From NCBI RefSeq assembly GCF_030730945.1, contig NZ_JAVAMS010000003.1, forward strand, positions 186,001 through 250,000: a DNA stretch of 64,000 bases, read 5' to 3'. Position 1 is the stretch's first letter, and each line of letters begins with the position of its first letter. The translations under genes and the position numbers were made by a program. The DNA comes from Aurantiacibacter poecillastricola (GTDB taxonomy: Bacteria; Pseudomonadota; Alphaproteobacteria; Sphingomonadales; Sphingomonadaceae). Of this stretch, positions 16,527 through 25,207 are shown one piece after another. The notes below the pieces were generated by a model. That model searched no databases and was not told the DNA's origin. It saw only the letters and a program-made list of their open reading frames with translations.

Positions 16527-17639
16527 ATGACCGACCAGATCTACATCCAGCCGCTCACCACCGTGCCCGGCCCGCAGGCCGTGGAGGGCGAGGCCGTGCG
16601 ACTGGCGGGCGGCATGGTCTATGCCCGCGAATTCGCCGTGATACTGCGGCGAGACGGCGCAGTAATCGAGCGGCACATCGCAACCCGCCGCACGATTGAC
16701 GACGTGCTCGCCGCCCTGCCCGAGGAGGTGGGGGCGGAGGCCGAGGCGCAGTGGTCGAACCTCACGCTGGCACACCCGCCGCTGGAACTGGGGGAGCGGA
16801 CCATCAGGCTCGACCAGCCACAGGTGATGGGCATCCTCAACGTGACGCCCGACAGCTTCTCCGATGGCGGCGCATTCATGGATGATCCCGAGGCCATGCG
16901 TTCGCAGGCCGCCGCCATGCATGAGGCGGGCGCAGCGATCATCGACATTGGCGGGGAGAGCACCCGGCCCGGCGCCAAGGACGTCTGGGAGGGCGAGGAG
17001 ATCAAGCGCGTTCAGCCAGCCATCGAATATTGCGCCGGAATGGGCGCTGTGGTGAGCGTCGACACCCGCCGGCCCGCCGTGATGGAGGCTGCGCTGGAAG
17101 CAGGCGCGCACATCATCAACGACGTCTCCGCCCTGCGCTTCGACCCGCGCAGCCGGGAGTTCGCGGCGTCCTCCGGCGCGCCGGTGGTGCTGATGCATGC
17201 CCCCGGCTCCGGTGCGGACCTGCATGCGGACCCCGACTATACGAGCGTTGTGTTCGACGTGTTCGACTTCCTGCGCAACGCCCGGGACAAGGCGATGGAA
17301 GCGGGGATTGCCCGCGAGAAGATCGTGCTCGATCCCGGCATCGGCTTCGGCAAGTCGCTCTCCGACAACCTCGCACTGCTGAACGCCCTGCCGTTGTTCC
17401 ATGCGCTCGGCCAGCCGCTCCTGCTGGGGGCAAGCCGCAAGCGCTTCATCGGGGCGCTGTCAAATGAAGCGGCCGCGCACCAGCGTCTTGGCGGCTCGCT
17501 GGCGATCGCGCAGATCGGGATGGATGCAGGGGTGCAATTGCTGCGGGTGCACGACGTGTTCGAAACCGTGCAGGCGCGCAATGTCTGGCGAGGCCTGCGC
17601 GACGCGGCTCTTACCGACTTCGCGATGCTGGCCGACTGA
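16527..17639 (+). CDS. folP: dihydropteroate synthase
   Basis: 370 residues. It condenses 4-aminobenzoate with hydroxymethyl-dihydropterin diphosphate in folate synthesis. The core starts with VMGILNVTPDSFSDGG near residue 99 and includes IIDIGGESTRPGA, VSVDTRRP, IINDVSAL, VLMHAPGS, DPGIGFGKS and GASRKRFIG. An N-terminal extension of about 95 residues precedes the TIM barrel; its role is unknown but it is in frame and shows ordinary codon usage. The upstream gap carries the phased repeat array and its end cassette. It is monocistronic. Confidence 0.95.
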   Translation: MTDQIYIQPLTTVPGPQAVEGEAVRLAGGMVYAREFAVILRRDGAVIERHIATRRTIDDVLAALPEEVGAEAEAQWSNLTLAHPPLELGERTIRLDQPQVMGILNVTPDSFSDGGAFMDDPEAMRSQAAAMHEAGAAIIDIGGESTRPGAKDVWEGEEIKRVQPAIEYCAGMGAVVSVDTRRPAVMEAALEAGAHIINDVSALRFDPRSREFAASSGAPVVLMHAPGSGADLHADPDYTSVVFDVFDFLRNARDKAMEAGIAREKIVLDPGIGFGKSLSDNLALLNALPLFHALGQPLLLGASRKRFIGALSNEAAAHQRLGGSLAIAQIGMDAGVQLLRVHDVFETVQARNVWRGLRDAALTDFAMLAD

Positions 17640-17656
17640 GCGCGGCATGCGGGAAG

Positions 17657-18283
17657 CTAGGCCGCCTCTTCGAGGTGCATCTCCACCGATTGCTCGAGCG
17701 TGTCGATGACTTCTTCCAGCGCCTCATTCGTCGGCCGTGCGGTCTCGCCGTCGAACCCGCGTGCAAGCAGCAGGGTGCGGCCTTCTATTGCGAAGAACTG
17801 GTACTCGATACCCTCACCCTCGGCTTGGGCGGTGAAGGAGAAGCCGTTCGCGCCATCGAGCCGGGCATCTTCCAGCACCTCCTCGGCCGACAGGTCCTGT
17901 GTAAAAGCCGTGCGATACTCGTCCAGCGGACGCGGCAACAGGGCGAGCGTCAGCCCGGTCTCCTGCTGCGCGGTGCATTCGCTGACCAGTCCCGATTCGC
18001 CGTATTCGCATTCGAAGTCGCCCAGATCGTCGGCGCGGTCGGCGGGAATAAGCTTGGTGCCCAGATGCACGTCGTCATATTCGGGCGGGATCGTGATCTC
18101 GACATCGGCGGGAGTGAGATAGGCGTCGTCGAAACGATAGGTAAGCGGACCGAGCATGGCGCTGCGCAGATGGTCCTCCACCGCGAGCGTCTCGTCTCCC
18201 GGCAGCATCTCGCTCTCGCTGCCACCGCAGGACGGCAAGGCAAGAAGCGCCACCAAAGTTGTCGTCCGATAGAGTTTCGTCAT
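17657..18283 (-). CDS. hypothetical lipoprotein
   Basis: 208 residues with a lipoprotein signal (MTKLYRTTTLVALLALPSC, lipobox LPSC). The mature part is strongly acidic, with two cysteine-containing segments (DFECEYGESGLVSECTAQQ) that could form a disulfide, and a C-terminal helix rich in Glu. I recognise no family. It is convergent with folP (17 bp apart) and 73 bp upstream of the start lies the end of the response-regulator gene. Confidence 0.7.
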   Translation of the reverse strand: MTKLYRTTTLVALLALPSCGGSESEMLPGDETLAVEDHLRSAMLGPLTYRFDDAYLTPADVEITIPPEYDDVHLGTKLIPADRADDLGDFECEYGESGLVSECTAQQETGLTLALLPRPLDEYRTAFTQDLSAEEVLEDARLDGANGFSFTAQAEGEGIEYQFFAIEGRTLLLARGFDGETARPTNEALEEVIDTLEQSVEMHLEEAA

Positions 18284-18356
18284 GACTTGGTAGCGAACAG
18301 GGTAGCGTCAGGTTCCGTCAAAACCCGCGGAAAAGGGCCGATTGTTCCGCTTTGGG

Positions 18357-19778
18357 TCAGGCCGCGTTGTCTATGCCAAGGTCGGACAGCTTGCGGTAGA
18401 GCGTGGAGCGCCCGATCCCCAGCCGCCGCGCAACCTCCGTCATCCGGCCGCGGTAGTGGCCGATGGCGAGGCGGATGACATCGGCCTCGATCTCCTCGAG
18501 CGGGCGCAGATTGCCATCCTCGGTGTAGAGCTGCACCCCGGCGCTCTCGCGAATACGGCCCCGCGGCGCCGGCTCACTCTGGCCCACGATCTCGCGCAAC
18601 TGCGGGAAATCCTCCTCGGTCAAGGCGTCGCCATCGCAGAACACGGCGGCGCGGAAAAGCACGGCCTGCAGCTGGCGCACATTGCCCGGCCAGTCGAACG
18701 AGCCAAGCAGTCGCAGCGCGTCCGAGGTGACCCCAAGCGCGCGCAGGCCCGGCTGCTGGCCGAACTGGTGGAGGAAGTAGCGCGTGAGCGCGCCGATATC
18801 GCGGTCCCGTTCCCGCAAGGGCGGCAGGGTGATGGAGGTGCGCGAGAGCAGGGCTAAAAGGTCGGAACGAAAATGGCCGGTCTCCACCATCGCGGCGAGG
18901 GGCAGGTTGCTGGCGGCGATCACCCGTACATCGACCTTGAAACCGTACTGCGCGCCCAGCGGCTTCACGCTGCCAGTCTGCAGGACCTTCGCAAGCCTGT
19001 CCTGCACATCGAGCGAGAGGCGATCCACCTCGTCGAGCACCAGCGTGCCCCCGTCGCATTGCTGGAAGGCGCCCACCTGCTGATCGAAAGCGCCGGGAAA
19101 CGCCCCCTTCTCGTGACCGAAAAGTCGCGACTCCAGGCTGTTTGCCGAGATGCCTGCGATATTGATCATGCGGAAGGCCGTCTTCGCACGCGGGCTGGCA
19201 GCGTGCATGGCGCGCACGAGCATCTCCTTGCCGGTGCCGCTTTCGCCTTCGATCAGCACATGCCCGTGACCTCGCGCCGCCTTGGCTGCTTTCGCCAGCG
19301 CATCGCGGAAGGAGGATGCGTTGCCGACCATGTCATCGAAATCGAGGCGGGCGGGGATCTTCTCCGACAAAGGCGTGAGTTCGTCGCGCGCCGCCTCGCG
19401 CTTGGTGGCGTTGCGCAGGGCCTGCATCAACCGATCGGGCGAGACGGGCTTGACGAGATAGTCAGTCGCACCGGCGCGCATTGCCTCCACCGCCAGTTGC
19501 GGGCTGGTGCTGGCAGTCAGCATGAGGAGCGGCAGGGCCGGGCGGCGGTCCTTGAGTTCTGCAATCAATTCGGCGGCCTGGTCTCCCGGCACGCACTGGT
19601 CCAGGATGATGGCGGAGAGCTGCATACCCTCGCGCGTGCCGAGCGTGGCTATGGCCTTCTCGGAATCGTCGACGGTCAGCGTGCGCCACCCCTCGCGCCC
19701 TGCAAGCGCGGTGACGAGGCGGCACTGCGCCGGATCCCTGTCGATCAGCAGGAGCGAGCGTTGCTCGGGCTCTGTCAT
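18357..19778 (-). CDS. NtrC-family response regulator with altered sigma-54 loop (GAFPGA)
   Basis: 473 residues: receiver (phospho-acceptor Asp60, Lys110), AAA+ domain (Walker A GESGTGKE 178-185, Walker B GGTLVLDE, arginine-finger region PPLRERDRD) and a C-terminal Fis helix-turn-helix (GRMTEVARRLGIGRSTLYRKLSDLGI). The loop that contacts sigma-54, GAFTGA in working activators, reads GAFPGA at 225-230, so the central Thr is a Pro. It may have lost sigma-54 activation or act differently. No sensor kinase is adjacent. It is divergent from the aa3 subunit IV-like gene across 167 bp. The start at ATG 19778 begins the receiver directly. Confidence 0.9.
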   Translation of the reverse strand: MTEPEQRSLLLIDRDPAQCRLVTALAGREGWRTLTVDDSEKAIATLGTREGMQLSAIILDQCVPGDQAAELIAELKDRRPALPLLMLTASTSPQLAVEAMRAGATDYLVKPVSPDRLMQALRNATKREAARDELTPLSEKIPARLDFDDMVGNASSFRDALAKAAKAARGHGHVLIEGESGTGKEMLVRAMHAASPRAKTAFRMINIAGISANSLESRLFGHEKGAFPGAFDQQVGAFQQCDGGTLVLDEVDRLSLDVQDRLAKVLQTGSVKPLGAQYGFKVDVRVIAASNLPLAAMVETGHFRSDLLALLSRTSITLPPLRERDRDIGALTRYFLHQFGQQPGLRALGVTSDALRLLGSFDWPGNVRQLQAVLFRAAVFCDGDALTEEDFPQLREIVGQSEPAPRGRIRESAGVQLYTEDGNLRPLEEIEADVIRLAIGHYRGRMTEVARRLGIGRSTLYRKLSDLGIDNAA

Positions 19779-19945
19779 GCGCTTAACATCCTTCGTTCCG
19801 GCACCTGCCGGTTGTCTCGAAACGGGAATACAGGCGGTGGGTAAAGGGTCGATTAAGCGCGTTCTTCGGTCCACCCGCCCTTGAGCGCGCGCGAAAGCGG
19901 CGATAGGGTCATGCGCAAGGACAACTCCCAAAGGGAAAACGAGAC

Positions 19946-20074
19946 ATGAGCAATCCGCATCCGCACGACATGAAAGCTGCCAGGAGCATGTATGACAGCT
20001 TCATCGGCACCCTGAAGTGGTCCGTGCCGCTGCTGGCGGTGATCGCCCTGATCATCGTCATCATCATCGCCTGA
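19946..20074 (+). CDS. aa3-type cytochrome c oxidase subunit IV-like small membrane protein
   Basis: A 42-residue protein. A polar N-terminus (MSNPHPHDMKAARSMYDSFIGTLKW) with the conserved YxxFIxxxKW pattern is followed by one membrane helix (SVPLLAVIALIIVIIIA). This matches the short bacterial aa3-type oxidase subunit IV family. AAGGGAAAACGAGAC lies just before the ATG. It ends 17 bp before pntAA and is probably the first gene of that operon, although no oxidase genes are nearby. Confidence 0.8.
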   Translation: MSNPHPHDMKAARSMYDSFIGTLKWSVPLLAVIALIIVIIIA

Positions 20075-20091
20075 AGCGGCTGGGCGGGGGG

Positions 20092-21204
20092 ATGAAGATC
20101 GCGGTCCTCAAGGAGAGCGCTCCTGGCGAGACCCGCGTCGCCGCCACACCCGAAACGATAAAGAAGCTCTCCGCGCTCGGTGCTGCATTATGGATCGAGG
20201 AAGGGGCCGGCGAGGGGGCCGCGATCCCCGATGCCGCCTATGCGGAGGCAGGTGCCGAGGTCGTCCCGGCAGCAAAGGCCGTGGAAAGCGCGGACCTGGT
20301 GATGGGCGTCCAGGCGCCCGACGTGGCAGCCCTATCGAGCGTGAAGCCCGGCGCGTGGGTCGCAGCGACCTTCGATCCCTTCGTCCAGCGCGAGCGCGTG
20401 GACGCCTATGCCAAGGCCGGGCTCGAGGCGCTGGCGCTCGAATTCATGCCGCGCATCACTCGCGCGCAGTCGATGGACGTGCTCTCCAGCCAGTCGAACC
20501 TCGCCGGGTACAAGGCGGTGCTGACCGCAGCGGATACCTATGGCCGCGCCTTTCCCATGATGATGACGGCGGCGGGCACGGTCTCGGCCGCCAAGGTCTT
20601 CGTGATGGGCGTTGGCGTTGCGGGGCTGCAGGCGATCGCCACGGCGAAGCGGCTGGGCGCGCAGGTCTCCGCCACCGACGTGCGGCCCGAAACCGCCGAA
20701 CAGATCAAGAGCCTCGGCGGAAAGCCGATCTTTGCAGAGGGGCTGGAAGCCGCGGGCGAGGGCGGATACGCCGCCGAACTCACCGACGAGCAGAAGGCCG
20801 CGCAGGCCGAAATGGTTTCGGCACATATCGCCAAGCAGGACATCGTCATCACCACCGCGCTGATTCCCGGGCGCGCCGCACCGCGCCTTGTCAGCGACGC
20901 GCAGATTGCCTCGATGAAGCCCGGGAGCGTCATCTACGACCTCGCCGTGGCGCAGGGCGGCAATGTGGAAGGCTCGGTAGCGGACGAACTCGTGGTGATC
21001 CACGGCGTCTCGGTCATGGGCTACTCCAACACGCCTGCACACCTGCCTGCCGATGCGAGCGCGCTGTTCAGCCGCAACCTGTTCAACTTCCTCAATGCCT
21101 TCTGGGACGAGGAAGCGGGCAAGCCGGTGCTGGACGAGGAAATTGGCGATGCGATCCGGCTGACCCGCGGTGGCGAGGTGGTGAGCGCCAGGTTGAAGGG
21201 GTAG
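20092..21204 (+). CDS. pntAA: NAD(P) transhydrogenase subunit alpha part 1
   Basis: 370 residues, the soluble NAD(H)-binding domain I of proton-translocating transhydrogenase. Characteristic parts are KESAPGETRVAATPETIKKL at the N-terminus, RITRAQSMDVLSSQSNLAGYKAV, the nucleotide-binding VFVMGVGVAGLQAIATAKRLGA and NTPAHLPADASALFSRNLFNFL. In this organism, as in many alphaproteobacteria, PntA is split into two polypeptides. ATG 20092 follows GGCGGGGGG. The complex uses the proton gradient to drive NADPH formation. Confidence 0.95.
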   Translation: MKIAVLKESAPGETRVAATPETIKKLSALGAALWIEEGAGEGAAIPDAAYAEAGAEVVPAAKAVESADLVMGVQAPDVAALSSVKPGAWVAATFDPFVQRERVDAYAKAGLEALALEFMPRITRAQSMDVLSSQSNLAGYKAVLTAADTYGRAFPMMMTAAGTVSAAKVFVMGVGVAGLQAIATAKRLGAQVSATDVRPETAEQIKSLGGKPIFAEGLEAAGEGGYAAELTDEQKAAQAEMVSAHIAKQDIVITTALIPGRAAPRLVSDAQIASMKPGSVIYDLAVAQGGNVEGSVADELVVIHGVSVMGYSNTPAHLPADASALFSRNLFNFLNAFWDEEAGKPVLDEEIGDAIRLTRGGEVVSARLKG

Positions 21205-21209
21205 ACACG

Positions 21210-21491
21210 GTGGACTTCATAGCGATCCTCTCGATCTTCGTGCTGGCCTGCTTCGTGGGCTACTACGTGGTCTGGTCGGTTACCCCGGCGCTGCACACCC
21301 CGCTGATGGCGGTGACGAACGCCATTTCCTCGGTCATCATCGTGGGCGGCCTGATTGCCGCAGCGGAGGCGGGGAGCGACGTGGCGAAATGGCTGGGGCT
21401 TGCGGCCGTTGTGCTGGCAAGTGTCAACATCTTCGGCGGCTTTGCCGTCACCGAGCGGATGCTTGCGATGTACAAGAAGAAGGACAAGTAG
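21210..21491 (+). CDS. pntAB: NAD(P) transhydrogenase subunit alpha part 2
   Basis: 93 residues with GTG start 5 bp after the pntAA stop. Three membrane helices correspond to the membrane part of PntA (IAILSIFVLACFVGYYVVW, NAISSVIIVGGLIAAAEA, KWLGLAAVVLASVNIFGGFAVTERML). VTPALHTPLMAVTNAISS is the family signature. Its TAG stop abuts the pntB ATG. It assembles with pntAA and pntB in the cytoplasmic membrane. Confidence 0.94.
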   Translation: MDFIAILSIFVLACFVGYYVVWSVTPALHTPLMAVTNAISSVIIVGGLIAAAEAGSDVAKWLGLAAVVLASVNIFGGFAVTERMLAMYKKKDK

Positions 21492-22985
21492 ATGGACCTG
21501 TCCTTCCTCGCCGCCGCTGGCGCGGTTCTGCAAGACACCTACACCGTCATTCCCGAGGACGCTGCGGCACATGGTCCAGTGAACCCCTGGGTCGCGCTCG
21601 CTTACCTCGTCGCGGGCGTGTTCTTCATCCTCGCGCTGCGGGGGCTTTCCAGCCCGGCGACAAGCCGCGCGGGCAATCGCAACGGCATGATCGGCATGGC
21701 CATCGCCGTCGTCACCACGCTGGTGACGCACGACATCGCCAACATCGTCGAGATCGGCATCGCCATCCTGATCGGCGGCATCATCGGTGTGACCATAGCG
21801 CGCAAGATCGCGATGACGGCCATGCCCGAATTGGTGGCGGGCTTCCACTCGCTGGTCGGCCTCGCCGCGGTGCTGGTGGGCTGGGCGGCTTACCTCAATC
21901 CAGGCGCTTTCGGTTTGCTTGGAGGCGAGGGTATCTCTGCCGTCTCCAAGGTGGAGATGGGACTTGGCATCGCCATTGGCGCTATCACCTTCTCGGGCTC
22001 GGTCATCGCCTTCCTCAAGCTGAGCGGCAAGATGAGCGGTTCGCCCATCCTGCTGCCCGCGCGCCATGTGATCAATCTCGGCGTGCTGGCCGTTATCATC
22101 GTGCTCGCCGCGCTGTTCGCCATGGCGAGCGGTCCGGACGAGACCTTGCCGCTGATCGTGGCCTTGAGCGTGCTCGCTTTTGCCATCGGCTTCCTGCTGA
22201 TCATCCCCATCGGCGGGGCGGACATGCCCGTCGTAGTCTCGATGCTGAACTCATATTCCGGCTGGGCGGCGGCGGCGATGGGCTTTACACTCGGCAACAC
22301 CGCGATGATCATCACCGGCGCGCTGGTCGGTTCCTCGGGCGCGATCCTCAGCTACATCATGTGCCGGGCGATGAACCGCAGCTTCATCAGTGTGATCGCG
22401 GGCGGCTTCGGTGCGGATGACAGCGGGAGTGGCAGCGGCGAACCGCGCGAGCAGCGCCCCTACAAGCAGGGCAGCGCGCAGGATGCGGCCTACATGCTGG
22501 AGCAGGCGGAGAAGGTCATCATCATCCCCGGCTACGGCATGGCCGTGGCGCAGGCCCAGCACGCACTGCGCGAAATGGCGGACCTGCTGGAAGAGCGCGG
22601 CGTGGAAGTGAAATACGCCATCCACCCCGTCGCCGGTCGGATGCCGGGACACATGAACGTGCTGCTGGCGGAGGCATCGGTGGAATACGACAAGGTCTTC
22701 GAGCTGGAAGATATAAACTCCGAATTCGCGCAGGCCGATGTCGCCTTCATCATCGGCGCGAACGACGTGGTGAACCCCGCCGCCAAGACTGACAAGTCCA
22801 GCCCCATCTACGGCATGCCGGTGTTCGACGTGGACAAGGCGAAGCAGGTTTTCTTCATCAAGCGCAGCATGGGCGGCGTGGGCTATGCCGGCGTCGACAA
22901 CGAGGTTTTCTACATGGACCAGACCATGATGCTGCTGTCCGATGCCAAGAAAATGGTCGAGGAGATCGTCAAGGCGCTGGATTGA
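21492..22985 (+). CDS. pntB: NAD(P) transhydrogenase subunit beta
   Basis: 497 residues. The N-terminal two thirds are eight or nine membrane helices with MTAMPELVAGFHSLVGLAAVLVG, the proton-channel region. The C-terminal domain III binds NADP(H): VIIIPGYGMAVAQAQHALREM, HPVAGRMPGHMNVLLAEA, FIIGANDVVNPAA and KRSMGGVGYAGVDN. The ATG follows the pntAB stop directly. There is no terminator hairpin in the 40 bp after the stop. Confidence 0.96.
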   Translation: MDLSFLAAAGAVLQDTYTVIPEDAAAHGPVNPWVALAYLVAGVFFILALRGLSSPATSRAGNRNGMIGMAIAVVTTLVTHDIANIVEIGIAILIGGIIGVTIARKIAMTAMPELVAGFHSLVGLAAVLVGWAAYLNPGAFGLLGGEGISAVSKVEMGLGIAIGAITFSGSVIAFLKLSGKMSGSPILLPARHVINLGVLAVIIVLAALFAMASGPDETLPLIVALSVLAFAIGFLLIIPIGGADMPVVVSMLNSYSGWAAAAMGFTLGNTAMIITGALVGSSGAILSYIMCRAMNRSFISVIAGGFGADDSGSGSGEPREQRPYKQGSAQDAAYMLEQAEKVIIIPGYGMAVAQAQHALREMADLLEERGVEVKYAIHPVAGRMPGHMNVLLAEASVEYDKVFELEDINSEFAQADVAFIIGANDVVNPAAKTDKSSPIYGMPVFDVDKAKQVFFIKRSMGGVGYAGVDNEVFYMDQTMMLLSDAKKMVEEIVKALD

Positions 22986-23276
22986 TTGCGGTTAATTCCA
23001 CGCTAACCCTGCCAGCCGGTAATTTTGCGCGACAGGCCGAATTGACACGCTTGTCCCCTGATCCATGATGGACATCCGGGCTTAAGGCCGCATTCTTGCA
23101 AGGGGCAATCTCAATGGACGTCGGCGGCGCTGGCAAAGGTGGAGAGGGACTATCCATCCCGTCGGATTTCCCTAACAGCCTGCCAGGCGATTCTTTGGCG
23201 GAACAAGTGTCTTTCGTGGCTTGTTCTGGGAAGAGGTGCGCGCGATAAGGCGCACGGGCGGCAATCCTCAAGGAAC
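22986..23276. other. 291-bp non-coding region before the racemase-like gene
   Basis: No gene is convincing here. TTGACA at 23042-23047 could be a -35 box for the plus strand, with a poor -10 17 bp on. Downstream is a hairpin GAACAAG (23201-23207) / CTTGTTC (23220-23226). A long leader or small RNA is possible, but I recognise no known RNA family. GGTTAATTCCACGCTAA at 22990-23006 is a weak CtrA-like match. Confidence 0.4.
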
Positions 23277-23984
23277 ATGAACTTGCATACACTGGGCCTC
23301 ATTGGCGGCATGAGCTGGGTATCGACCCAGACCTATTTCGAACGCATCAATCGCTTCGTGCAACGGCACGTAGGCAAGACCGCGTCCGCGCCCATGCTGA
23401 TCGAGAACCTCGATTTCCGCCGCCTGTACCGCGCGCAGACCAAGGAAGACTGGGAAAACGCCACCAACATTATTGCCGACAGCGCCCAGCGTCTGTCCGA
23501 GGCTGGGGCCGAGATGATCGTGATCGGCGCCAATTCCATGCACAAGGTCTATCGCGACGTGGAAGCGCGGGTGGAAACGCCTATCCTGCACATTGCGGAA
23601 TGCGTGGGCAAGCAGATGGCGAAGGACGGGGTCGAGCGCGCCGCCTTGATCGGCACACGCAACGTGATGACCGAAAGCTTCTACCGCCGCCGCCTCGTCT
23701 CGCACGGCGTGGACTTGCTGCCGCCCGAGATGGACAATGTCGAGACGCTGGACCGCATCATCTACGAAGAGCTTATGATCGGCAAGGCGAGCAAGGATGC
23801 GAGGCGCGCCTTGCGCTCGATGTTCACCAACTTGCAGAAGGAGGGAGCCCAGGCCGTGATCCTTGCCTGCACCGAGCTGGAGATGGTGGTTGACGTCGAT
23901 GCCAACATCCTGCCGATCTACGACTGCACAGCGATCCATGCCGATGCCGCGGCGCAGTGGATAATCGGAGACGAACAGGCCTAA
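23277..23984 (+). CDS. aspartate/glutamate racemase-family protein lacking the first catalytic Cys
   Basis: 235 residues, YgeA-like: GLIGGMSWVSTQTYFERIN at the N-terminus, then HIAECVG, ALIGTRNVMTESFYRRRL and the second catalytic site ILACTELEMVV with Cys. At the first site the family has Cys-x-Asn-Thr-x-His; here the sequence is VIGANSMHKV, with Gly84 in place of Cys. A two-base racemase would need both thiols, so this protein may have a different or one-sided reaction. The start is ATG 23277 after CAAGGAAC. It is not tightly linked to neighbours. Confidence 0.85.
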   Translation: MNLHTLGLIGGMSWVSTQTYFERINRFVQRHVGKTASAPMLIENLDFRRLYRAQTKEDWENATNIIADSAQRLSEAGAEMIVIGANSMHKVYRDVEARVETPILHIAECVGKQMAKDGVERAALIGTRNVMTESFYRRRLVSHGVDLLPPEMDNVETLDRIIYEELMIGKASKDARRALRSMFTNLQKEGAQAVILACTELEMVVDVDANILPIYDCTAIHADAAAQWIIGDEQA

Positions 23985-24046
23985 ATTCGCGGCGTTCCCG
24001 GGCTGTTCCCGTTGTCTCGCTGCAGGCTGTCACCTAGCGGGGAGCC

Positions 24047-25207
24047 ATGTCACGAGCGCCCTATGCTGCCGACCCTGCGACCACGCGCGGGCGTGAGTTC
24101 GAACAGCACTTCCACGGCACCCGCGGCCCGCGCAGTGCATTCCAGCGCGACCGGGACCGCATCATCCACTCCATAGCCTTCCGCCGCCTGGCTGGCAAAA
24201 CGCAGGTCTTCGTGGCGCCCGATGGCGACCATTACCGCGTCCGCCTGACGCATAGCCTTGAAGTGGCGCAGATCGGTCGCGTGATCGCGCGGGAACTGGG
24301 GCTGGACGAGGATCTTACCGAGGCCCTGTGCCTGTCCCACGATCTTGGCCATCCGCCATTCGGTCATCCCGGGGAGGAGGCACTGGACGAATCCCTTATT
24401 CAGCGTGGCGGCTTCGACCACAATGAACACGCGCTGCGTACGGTAATGCGAGTGGAGAACCCCTATTGCGATGCGCGAGGGCTCAACCTGACCTGGGAAA
24501 CGCTGGAAGGTCTCGCCAAGCATAACGGCCCGGTTACCCAGCCCGGCTGGGCCCTGGCCGAGCTCGATGCGGCCTTTCCGCTGGAGCTGACCCGCTGGCC
24601 TTCGCTCGAGGCCCAGGTCGCAGCGCTGGCCGACGACATTGCCTACGACAACCACGATATCGATGACGGCCTTCGCGCCGGCTACCTCGAGCTGGATCAG
24701 CTGCTCGAACTCGATTTCATCGCCGATCTGTGGCGCAGTGTGGAGCAGCGCTTCCCCCACGCGACACGCGATCAGCAATTGCGCGAACTGGTCCGCACCC
24801 AGATCGGCGTGATGGTGAATGATTTGCTGGCGACGACGCGGGAAAATCTCAAGGGCATCACCTCCATCGCGCAGGTGAGGGGCGCGGGATGCGCCCTGGC
24901 GTCCTTTTCGCCCGACATGGCGCGGCGGGAGAGACGGCTGAAAACCTTCATGTATGCCAATCTCTACCATCATGACGCGCAGCTGCGCACCGCGCAGGGC
25001 GCCCGTAGTGTTATTGCCAAGCTCTATGCCGCCTATGACCAGGACCCTTCGCTGATGACCCCCGGCTGGTGCGAGACCCTGCCCGACGCCGAGCCCGAGC
25101 GCGCTCGCCACATTGCCGATTTTATCGCCGGCATGACGGACCATTACGCGATGACCCAGTACTCGGACATCTTCGGCGAAAGACCCGAAGGGCTGCGCAA
25201 TGTCTGA
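24047..25207 (+). CDS. dgt: deoxyguanosinetriphosphate triphosphohydrolase-like protein (HD domain)
   Basis: 386 residues. The HD metal ligands are in VRLTHSLEVAQIGR and the LCLSHDLGHPPFGHPGE block, with a later DDIAYDNHDIDDG. The N-terminus FEQHFHGTRGPRSAFQRDRDRIIHSIAFRRLAGKTQVF is diagnostic for the dNTPase subgroup. It hydrolyses dNTPs to deoxynucleoside and triphosphate. ATG 24047 follows GGGGAG. Its stop overlaps the next gene by 8 nt, starting a compact run of four overlapping genes to 26951. Confidence 0.93.
   Translation: MSRAPYAADPATTRGREFEQHFHGTRGPRSAFQRDRDRIIHSIAFRRLAGKTQVFVAPDGDHYRVRLTHSLEVAQIGRVIARELGLDEDLTEALCLSHDLGHPPFGHPGEEALDESLIQRGGFDHNEHALRTVMRVENPYCDARGLNLTWETLEGLAKHNGPVTQPGWALAELDAAFPLELTRWPSLEAQVAALADDIAYDNHDIDDGLRAGYLELDQLLELDFIADLWRSVEQRFPHATRDQQLRELVRTQIGVMVNDLLATTRENLKGITSIAQVRGAGCALASFSPDMARRERRLKTFMYANLYHHDAQLRTAQGARSVIAKLYAAYDQDPSLMTPGWCETLPDAEPERARHIADFIAGMTDHYAMTQYSDIFGERPEGLRNV

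Noticed and set aside
22990..23006. CtrA box TTAA-N7-CTAA before the racemase-like gene
   Set aside because: One-mismatch matches of this type are common by chance, and the position relative to any promoter is unclear.
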